A DNA stretch of 10,514 nucleotides. It comes from Clostridia bacterium (lineage in GTDB: Bacteria > Bacillota > Clostridia > Oscillospirales > CAG-272). Positions 5,416 to 10,514 of the stretch are shown here, one piece after another. The stretch lies in assembly GCA_017612495.1 (NCBI GenBank), contig JAGAFQ010000123.1, positions 1 to 10,514 of the forward strand, given 5' to 3'. Position numbers and translations under genes: made by a program. The notes beneath the pieces were generated by a model. That model was not told the origin of the DNA, searched no databases, and saw only the letters and a program-made list of their open reading frames with translations. Every line of letters begins with the position of its first letter. The stretch's first letter is position 1.

Positions 5416-7987
5416 CGTCGTCGCGGTTGAGGCGCATTTCCATATACTGTTCTTTTGATATCAGCACCGATCTCGGCTTTTGTCCCTCGGGGGCGCTGAC
5501 TATTCCCATAGCTTCCATTTTATCAATGAGCTTTGCGGCGCGTCCGTAACCCAAAGAGAGGCGGCGCTGTATCAAAGATGTCGAGATCTTTCCGCTTTCA
5601 ACGGCAAGTTCAATAGCCGCTTTGAGCATGGGATCTGCTTCTTCGTCTCCGCTGTCTTCGGAATTATCGAACATATTCTTTCCCTTTTTGGAGATCGAAC
5701 ATTTTTCGGCTTCTTTTTCAATGGAGGCGGCGATCTCGTCGGAATATTCCGCCTTGCCCGAATTTTCTTTTAAGAATTGAGTTATCTGCTCTATCTCGTC
5801 ATCGCTGACAAATGCGCCCTGAACGCGCAAGGGCTTTGCAAAGCCGACGGGAGCATAAAGCATATCGCCTCGTCCTATAAGCTTTTCGGCACCCTGGATA
5901 TCGATTATCGTACGCGAATCGACCTGGGATGCAACGGTAAATGCGATTCTCGAAGGAATGTTCGCCTTGATAAGACCCGTGATGACGTCAACGGAAGGAC
6001 GCTGTGTACCGATAATAAGGCACATTCCCGCCGCGCGCGCCTTTTGCGCCAAACGGCAGATCGACGCTTCGACTTCGTCCGGGGATGTCATCATAAGATC
6101 GGCAAGCTCGTCGATAACGATGACGATATGAGGCAAATGCTCTTTTTCGGGATCGTCCTTGGTGATCGAGTTATAGCCCTTTATATCTCTTGCGCCGACA
6201 TCCTCGATAAGTTCAAAACGGCGTTCCATTTCGGTGACTGCCCAATGAAGAGCGCCTGCCGCTTTCTTCGGCTCCGTGACAACGGGCACCAATAAATGCG
6301 GTATTCCGTTATACATTCCGAGTTCGACCTTTTTCGGGTCGATGAAGATGAATTTCACCTCGCTCGGCATCGCCTTATAAAGTATGCTGACGATAATGCT
6401 GTTGAGGCACACACTCTTACCCATACCGGTAGCGCCCGCGATAAGCAAGTGAGGCATTTTGGGCAGATCGATATATACGGGTGTGCCGGCAACATCAATG
6501 CCGAGTGCGGCATTGAGTCTGCTGGGAGCATCCTTGAATGCGGGCGAATCGATAAGTTCGCGCACATACACTGTCGAAACGGTCTTGTTGGGGACCTCGA
6601 TGCCGACCGCGCACTTGCCGGGGATAGGCGCTTCGATGCGCACGCCCGAGGTGGCGAGGTTCATTGAGATATCGTCGACAAGGTTCGCAATGGCGCGCAC
6701 TCTCGTGCCTGCCTCGGGGGCAAGCTCATAGCGCGTGAGCGTAGGTCCGCGCGAGATGTTGACCACCTGCGTTTTTACGTTGAAGCTGTTGAGCGTAGCG
6801 ACAAGCTTCTTTGCGTTTTCTTCAAGCTCGCCCGAAACGTCAACGTTCTTTTTGACGGGCGGCTTTTTAAGCAGCGTTATAGGCGGAAAACGGTAAACGT
6901 TCATCGGCTTTTCGGCGTGCTCGGATTCTATGTTTTCCGTCTTCACGGGTATCTCATCGCTTGTTTTCGCTTTAAGATCGATCTCAGCACCGCTTTCATC
7001 GAAATTTCCGTCATCCTTCATATCGATGCCCGAAAGTTTTCCGTTTTCGGCAAATATCGAATGAAGGTCTATCTTGCCGCCGTCGGCGCTCTCGGCGCCG
7101 TCTGCACCGTCGGTGCTGTCGCCCTTATATGCTTCGATAACGACACCGTCGTCTACAATGGATTTGACAAAGGTGTTCTTTTCTTCTTCCATCGCCTTGT
7201 CAAAGACAGATTTGTCTATATCGATATTTTCCGCCGCGGCGGTATCTTCGGTCTTTACATCAACATCGGCAGGGGCATAGGTGCCGTCGTCATACTGACC
7301 GATGCTGCTCATATATTCTTCTTTTTCACGGCGGCGCGCATCCTCTTTCGTATTGCGCTCGGCAATGGCGGCATGGCGCTCGTATCTTTCCTTTATAAGG
7401 CAGAAGAACTTTTTGGGCGTCAGACCTATGAAGAACAAAACCGAAACGATGAGTATGAACGCGGGCAGGACTATTGAAAATACGCGGCCGAAAATGCTGA
7501 CGAAGAAAGTGCAGACACAGCCGCCGATGATTCCGCCGCCGATAAGGTCAAAGCCCTTGTCGGAAAGTTCGGATGCAGTCAGTCTTTGGTCGCCGTAGCC
7601 GAAAATGAAATGCAAAAGAACGGACGTGCAGACCAAAATCAAGATCGCATATATGAGCTTATATATGACGTTGACGTTTTTGACGTCACTCTTCCAGAAA
7701 AACGCACCGACAACGAGCATCACGGGCACTGCAACCGATGCGCCTGCGAACAGACGGCACAAAGCATTTTTGATGCCGTCGCCCAAAATGCCGATATCTT
7801 TGCCCGAAAAGATGCAGATCGCACAAAAGATCGCCAAAAGCACCCAGACGTAAGGCAGTACTTTATGTATTATCTTGTCTTCAACGGGGGCATCGTCGAT
7901 CATTTCGATCTGTTCGACCTCTTTTTGTTTTTTAGCGGTCTTCGCCTTCGAAGCAGCCGCTTTATCAGTCTTTTTCTTTGCAGCCAA
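5408..7987 (-). CDS. ftsK: DNA translocase FtsK/SpoIIIE
   Basis: Membrane-anchored hexameric ATPase that pumps chromosomal DNA through the division or sporulation septum. In the 859 residues: a short Lys/Ala-rich cytoplasmic start; membrane helices near 44-61, 81-98, 107-128, 148-165 and 170-188; a hydrophilic, acidic linker (about 200-375); the alpha/beta motor with Walker A GATGMGKS at 518-525 and Walker B IVIVIDE at 621-627, followed by RAAGMCLIIGTQRP at 651-664; and a C-terminal winged-helix gamma domain (about 785-850, with LIQRRLSLGYGRAAKLID) that reads polar DNA motifs. The start is a TTG, supported by AAGGAAGG nine bases upstream; an ATG five bases earlier is out of frame. It is the second operon gene, 25 bp after uppP. 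Sequence alone does not say whether it acts in vegetative division (FtsK/SftA-like), in sporulation (SpoIIIE), or both. Confidence 0.96.
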   Translation of the reverse strand: MAAKKKTDKAAASKAKTAKKQKEVEQIEMIDDAPVEDKIIHKVLPYVWVLLAIFCAICIFSGKDIGILGDGIKNALCRLFAGASVAVPVMLVVGAFFWKSDVKNVNVIYKLIYAILILVCTSVLLHFIFGYGDQRLTASELSDKGFDLIGGGIIGGCVCTFFVSIFGRVFSIVLPAFILIVSVLFFIGLTPKKFFCLIKERYERHAAIAERNTKEDARRREKEEYMSSIGQYDDGTYAPADVDVKTEDTAAAENIDIDKSVFDKAMEEEKNTFVKSIVDDGVVIEAYKGDSTDGADGAESADGGKIDLHSIFAENGKLSGIDMKDDGNFDESGAEIDLKAKTSDEIPVKTENIESEHAEKPMNVYRFPPITLLKKPPVKKNVDVSGELEENAKKLVATLNSFNVKTQVVNISRGPTLTRYELAPEAGTRVRAIANLVDDISMNLATSGVRIEAPIPGKCAVGIEVPNKTVSTVYVRELIDSPAFKDAPSRLNAALGIDVAGTPVYIDLPKMPHLLIAGATGMGKSVCLNSIIVSILYKAMPSEVKFIFIDPKKVELGMYNGIPHLLVPVVTEPKKAAGALHWAVTEMERRFELIEDVGARDIKGYNSITKDDPEKEHLPHIVIVIDELADLMMTSPDEVEASICRLAQKARAAGMCLIIGTQRPSVDVITGLIKANIPSRIAFTVASQVDSRTIIDIQGAEKLIGRGDMLYAPVGFAKPLRVQGAFVSDDEIEQITQFLKENSGKAEYSDEIAASIEKEAEKCSISKKGKNMFDNSEDSGDEEADPMLKAAIELAVESGKISTSLIQRRLSLGYGRAAKLIDKMEAMGIVSAPEGQKPRSVLISKEQYMEMRLNRDDVE

Positions 7988-7996
7988 GTCATTTGA

Positions 7997-8004
7997 CCTT
8001 CCTT
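7997..8004 (-). promoter_or_regulatory. Ribosome binding site deciding the TTG start of ftsK
   Basis: AAGGAAGG on the minus strand ends nine bases before the TTG at 7987. No in-frame ATG is near, so this site is the main support for the non-ATG start. Confidence 0.75.
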
Positions 8005-8012
8005 TTTGAATT

Positions 8013-8849
8013 TTAGCCGAAAATCACGGCGACACATCCTATTATGATGCTGTATATCGCAAAAATGCGGAAATCGGATTTTTTGGAAATATAAATTAAA
8101 AGCTTCATGGCGCCTATGCCCACAACGGCGGCAGTCAGCGCGCCGATGGCGTACGGCAGGATATCCGTCTTGGAAATGGGGTTGTTTGCAAGATCTCCGA
8201 GCGACAGAATATTAGCGCCCAAAATCGCCGGAACGGAAAGAATGAATGAAAACTTAACGGCATAGCTCTGCTCATATCCGCAAAGAAGACCGCCGGTTAT
8301 GGTCGTGCCCGAGCGCGAAAGACCCGGCAGCACGGCAAACATCTGCATAAGACCTACCGTTAAAGCGTTTCTCGGTTTGACTTCCATTTCGCCCACATAA
8401 GATTTGCGGCGTCTCTTGGCAATATCGCCGACAAAAAGCATAATGCCGTTGAAAATGAGAATGGCGCCTATCACCTTGGTATAGCCGTAGATCGTTTCAA
8501 CGTAGTCGCCGAGCAGCGCCGATATCACAAGAGGTATCGTCGCGATGATAACGAAGATGACGAATCTTTCATCGGCATTGTAATATTCAAGCTTGAATTT
8601 TCTCTTGAAGGCCTTTGAGAGCATCGTGAAAAATGCCGGGATGAGCGCAAAGATCTCTTTATAGTAAACGATGAACACCGCAATAAGCGTTCCCAAATGG
8701 AGGAGTATATCGAAGGTAAAATAATTTTGTTCTATGTTTTCCATACCGAAAACGTTTTGCAAGATCGCCAAATGTCCCGATGACGAGATCGGCAAAAATT
8801 CGCAAACGCCTTGGACAAAGCCCCAAAACATTGCCATAAGAATACTCAT
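8013..8849 (-). CDS. uppP: Undecaprenyl-diphosphate phosphatase UppP (BacA)
   Basis: Integral membrane enzyme that dephosphorylates undecaprenyl pyrophosphate to regenerate the lipid carrier for peptidoglycan and other wall polymers; extra copies give bacitracin resistance. The 278-residue length is normal. The two signature regions are present: QGVCEFLPISSSGHL at 13-27 (with E17 and the SSSGH segment) and PGLSRSGTT at 175-183 (with R179). Several hydrophobic helices fill the rest. I place the start at the ATG at 8849 because AAAAGGAG lies seven bases upstream and the family begins here. The open frame extends 38 codons further upstream, but that extension crosses AT-rich promoter sequence and is not family-like. 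First gene of the minus-strand operon, followed after 25 bp by ftsK. Confidence 0.96.
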   Translation of the reverse strand: MSILMAMFWGFVQGVCEFLPISSSGHLAILQNVFGMENIEQNYFTFDILLHLGTLIAVFIVYYKEIFALIPAFFTMLSKAFKRKFKLEYYNADERFVIFVIIATIPLVISALLGDYVETIYGYTKVIGAILIFNGIMLFVGDIAKRRRKSYVGEMEVKPRNALTVGLMQMFAVLPGLSRSGTTITGGLLCGYEQSYAVKFSFILSVPAILGANILSLGDLANNPISKTDILPYAIGALTAAVVGIGAMKLLIYISKKSDFRIFAIYSIIIGCVAVIFG

Positions 8850-8856
8850 ACTACAA

Positions 8857-8864
8857 CTCCTTTT
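8857..8864 (-). promoter_or_regulatory. Ribosome binding site deciding the start of uppP
   Basis: AAAAGGAG on the minus strand, seven bases before the ATG at 8849. It selects this ATG over the longer open frame that begins at 8963. Confidence 0.8.
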
Positions 8865-8894
8865 CAAGCGCGCATTATATATACATAATATTAG

Positions 8895-8931
8895 ATAATA
8901 ATATAATACCAAAAATTTTGCAAAAATACAA
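8895..8931 (-). promoter_or_regulatory. Promoter region of the uppP-ftsK-mltG operon
   Basis: Two overlapping minus-strand choices have 17-bp spacing and a five-of-six -10 box: TTGCAA (8923-8918) with TATTAT (8900-8895), and TTGTAT (8931-8926) with TATTAT (8908-8903). Either would start transcription some 35-50 bp before the uppP ATG. The -35 boxes are poor, so which is used cannot be decided from sequence. Confidence 0.5.
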
Positions 8932-9009
8932 GCCTTACGGCGTTTTTTTAACAAAAAGGGCAAAAACGGTCAAATATAGCATAGATTGTTGAAAAATGCA
9001 AATTAAGAG

Positions 9010-9038
9010 TTGACAAACAAATACAAATGTGATATTAT
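9010..9038 (+). promoter_or_regulatory. Promoter of the tRNA-Lys gene
   Basis: Perfect -35 TTGACA (9010-9015), 17-bp spacer, and -10 TATTAT (9033-9038, five of six). Transcription would begin near 9045, only a few bases before the mature tRNA 5' end at 9052, as usual for a strong tRNA promoter. Confidence 0.8.
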
Positions 9039-9051
9039 AGCAAGGTCGAAT

Positions 9052-9127
9052 GATCCACTAGCTCAGACGGTAGAGCATTTGACTTTTAATCAAAGGGTCC
9101 GGAGTTCGAGTCTCCGGTGGATCACCA
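9052..9127 (+). tRNA. tRNA-Lys, anticodon TTT
   Basis: A complete 76-nt cloverleaf can be folded by hand. Acceptor GATCCAC pairs perfectly with GTGGATC. The D stem is GCTC/GAGC. The anticodon stem TTTGA/TCAAA encloses the loop CTTTTAA with anticodon TTT at 9085-9087. A 5-nt variable loop GGGTC is followed by the T stem CGGAG/CTCCG and T loop TTCGAGT, discriminator A and encoded CCA at 9125-9127. All stems are fully paired and it looks functional. It stands alone between its own promoter and terminator. If the U32 gene of this window does modify U34 of some tRNAs, tRNA-Lys is not an expected substrate, since ho5U-type changes occur on other anticodon families. Confidence 0.97.
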
Positions 9128-9128
9128 G

Positions 9129-9166
9129 ATATCGTCGCGCGATAATTTCCGCGACGATATTTTTTT
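9129..9166 (+). terminator. Rho-independent terminator after tRNA-Lys
   Basis: Perfect 11-bp stem ATATCGTCGCG/CGCGACGATAT (9129-9139 with 9150-9160), 10-nt loop, then a run of seven T (9160-9166). It begins one base after the tRNA CCA end and lies only 37 bp upstream of pepT. Confidence 0.9.
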
Positions 9167-9203
9167 AACACCGCTATAAATTTTATTTGCAGAGGAATAT
9201 ATT

Positions 9204-10409
9204 ATGACTGTGATCGAAAGATTTCTCAACTATGTTTCATATCCAACACCGTCAGACGAAAACTGCGAGAACTGCCCGTCAACGAAAAGTCAGCTTTTGC
9301 TGGCGGAAGAAATAAGAAAAGATATGGAAAGCATCGGAATGGAAGACGCAAAGGTCGATGAAAACGGCTACGTTTCGGCATTTTTGAGTGCAAGCGACGA
9401 TATGAGCGATCTTCCCCCTCTGGGACTTATCGCGCACATGGATACATCCCCCGATGCAAAGGGCACCGATATAAAGCCCGCCGTTATTGACTGCGACGGA
9501 AAAGATATAAAGCTCGCAAGCGGAAATCACATAACGGCAAAGGAATTTCCCGTTATTGAAAAATACAAAAATCAAAAGCTCATCGTCACCGACGGCACGA
9601 CCCTGCTCGGAGCCGACGACAAGGCGGGCATCAGCGAGATTATTTCAGCCTGCGAAAGGATCATCAAAAACAAAGAATCTCACAGAGCGATAGCGGTCTG
9701 CATAACCCCCGACGAAGAGATCGGCAGAGGTGCCGACCTTTTTCCCCTTAAAAGTTTCAAAGCCCCCGTTGCATATACCGTTGACGGCGGAGAGATAGGT
9801 GAGATCGAATATGAAAATTTCAATGCCGCCGCGGCAAAGATCTATATCCACGGCAAAAACATCCATCCCGGCGAAGCCAAAAACACGATGAAAAACGCCG
9901 CTTTGTATGCAAGTGAGTTCGTCTCGCTTTTGCCTCCCGCAGAAGCTCCTGCGCACACCGAGGGCTATGAGGGCTTTTATCACGTGCAGAAAATTTCCGC
10001 CGATGAGACCGAGGGCTATATCCAGATGCTCATCCGCGACCACGATATCGAAAAATACGAAGAGAGAAAGCAGTTCATCAAAAATCTTTGCGAATATCTC
10101 AATTCCGTTTACGGTGAAAAGACGTTTGAACACAACATCACCGACACCTACTTCAATATGAAAGAAAAAATACTGCCCCACATCGAGCTTATCGATAACG
10201 CAAAGCGCGCCATGGAAAGCGCCGGCATCACCCCGAAGATCGTCGCCATTCGCGGCGGCACGGACGGCGCAAGGCTTTCTTATGAAGGACTGCCCTGCCC
10301 CAATCTTTCAACGGGCGGCGTAAACTTTCACAGTGTGCGCGAATTCATCCCGGTAAATTCGCTCGAAAAAATGGTCGACGTCATCGTAAACTTAACAAAA
10401 CTTGCATAA
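9204..10409 (+). CDS. pepT: Peptidase T (aminotripeptidase, M20 family)
   Basis: Cytoplasmic di-zinc exopeptidase releasing the N-terminal residue of tripeptides in peptide use and turnover. The 401 residues match the family length. Metal and catalytic residues can be read by position: H78 and D80 in IAHMDTS, D138 in GADDKAG, E171 (general base) and E172 in TPDEEIGRG, D194 in YTVDGG, and H376 in GGVNFHSVRE. NFNAAAAKIYIHGKNIHPG at 205-223 is the lid/dimerisation region with the conserved HPG, and RGGTDGARLS at 350-359 is also typical. The ATG at 9204 has an AGAGGA ribosome binding site about eight bases upstream. Only 37 bp separate it from the tRNA terminator, and just a weak TATAAA (9175-9180) without a matching -35 is visible, so expression may depend partly on read-through from the tRNA promoter. 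Confidence 0.96.
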   Translation: MTVIERFLNYVSYPTPSDENCENCPSTKSQLLLAEEIRKDMESIGMEDAKVDENGYVSAFLSASDDMSDLPPLGLIAHMDTSPDAKGTDIKPAVIDCDGKDIKLASGNHITAKEFPVIEKYKNQKLIVTDGTTLLGADDKAGISEIISACERIIKNKESHRAIAVCITPDEEIGRGADLFPLKSFKAPVAYTVDGGEIGEIEYENFNAAAAKIYIHGKNIHPGEAKNTMKNAALYASEFVSLLPPAEAPAHTEGYEGFYHVQKISADETEGYIQMLIRDHDIEKYEERKQFIKNLCEYLNSVYGEKTFEHNITDTYFNMKEKILPHIELIDNAKRAMESAGITPKIVAIRGGTDGARLSYEGLPCPNLSTGGVNFHSVREFIPVNSLEKMVDVIVNLTKLA

Positions 10410-10419
10410 CTTAACAAAA

Positions 10420-10459
10420 GGGGTTGTTAAAAAAGTCATCGGACTTTTTTAACAACCCC
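10420..10459. repeat. 40-bp perfect hairpin downstream of pepT
   Basis: GGGGTTGTTAAAAAAGTC and its exact reverse complement (10420-10437 with 10442-10459) flank a 4-nt loop ATCG, giving an 18-bp stem with no mismatch. A six-A run faces a six-T run inside the stem, so the inner part A6-GTC-ATCG-GAC-T6 could act as a terminator in both directions. The outer GGGGTTGTTA arm makes it longer than needed and reminiscent of a dispersed palindromic element. It begins 10 bp after the pepT stop codon. Confidence 0.75.
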
Positions 10460-10472
10460 GTCGAATTTGACT

Positions 10473-10498
10473 CGGCGGCTTGAACAGCCGCCGTTTTT
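10473..10498 (+). terminator. Rho-independent terminator downstream of pepT
   Basis: Stem CGGCGGCT/AGCCGCCG (10473-10480 with 10486-10493), 5-nt loop TGAAC, then TTTTT (10494-10498). It has the classic GC-rich stem and T-run form, reading on the plus strand, and lies 13 bp after the 40-bp hairpin, giving two hairpins in tandem after pepT. Confidence 0.85.
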
Positions 10499-10514
10499 GC
10501 TTTGAAAAAGAGCA

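Noticed and set aside
5777..7477. Long plus-strand open frames antisense to ftsK (5777-6295 and 6917-7477)
   Set aside because: They are shadows of the strongly conserved FtsK coding frame, with no ribosome binding site and no recognisable domain.
8930..8955. Small GCC-TTAC-GGC hairpin followed by seven T on the plus strand
   Set aside because: The stem is only three base pairs and no plus-strand gene ends there to be terminated.
8850..8963. 38-codon N-terminal extension of UppP
   Set aside because: The extension is not family-like, overlaps the operon promoter region, and the downstream ATG has an excellent ribosome binding site.
9645..10181. 178-codon minus-strand open frame inside pepT
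   Set aside because: Antisense shadow of pepT, whose catalytic residues and full length prove the plus-strand frame.
1..10514. CRISPR arrays, insertion sequences, prophage or defence genes
   Set aside because: No regularly spaced repeats, transposase motifs or phage-like genes were seen on either strand; the coding content is housekeeping throughout.

Overview
The window looks like a piece of a low-to-mid GC Clostridia (Firmicutes) chromosome, probably Oscillospirales/Christensenellales-like. That placement is an inference from sigma-A promoters close to consensus, strong AAGGAG-type ribosome binding sites, GTG/TTG starts, a tRNA gene with encoded CCA, and the protein families present. No 16S or marker search could be run. 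Nearly all of it is ordinary housekeeping chromosome; I see no transposase, phage gene, CRISPR array or restriction/defence gene.

Layout. (1) Positions 1-70, minus strand: the first 23 codons of a secreted protein that runs off the window, with a consensus TTGACA-17-TATAAT promoter at 295-323 and a leader of about 218 nt that looks structured. (2) Positions 324-536: AT-rich spacer containing the rho-independent terminator of the next operon. (3) Positions 537-8849, minus strand: a tight seven-gene run transcribed uppP > ftsK/spoIIIE > DJ-1/PfpI > 5-formyl-THF cyclo-ligase > CPBP protease > mltG > U32 peptidase (TrhP-like). Gaps are 25-68 bp, and two junctions overlap by 17 and 8 bp. (4) Positions 8850-9051: a divergent intergenic region with an uppP promoter on the minus strand and a tRNA promoter on the plus strand. 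(5) Positions 9052-9166, plus strand: tRNA-Lys(UUU) with its own promoter and terminator. (6) Positions 9204-10409, plus strand: pepT (peptidase T), followed by a 40-bp perfect hairpin and a classic rho-independent terminator.

How the genes fit together. The minus-strand operon mixes envelope growth and division functions (UppP recycles the lipid carrier, FtsK/SpoIIIE moves DNA through the septum, MltG ends glycan strands) with small maintenance enzymes (DJ-1-like, 5-FCL, CPBP membrane protease) and a tRNA-modification enzyme (U32/TrhP). The mltG-U32 adjacency recalls the Bacillus yrrL-yrrM-yrrN-yrrO order with the middle genes missing. Three of the seven genes use TTG or GTG starts backed by good Shine-Dalgarno sequences.

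The least explained element is the structured leader upstream of the secreted protein at the left edge. It has several stems, two of them mutually exclusive, and only a loose resemblance to a known riboswitch class.
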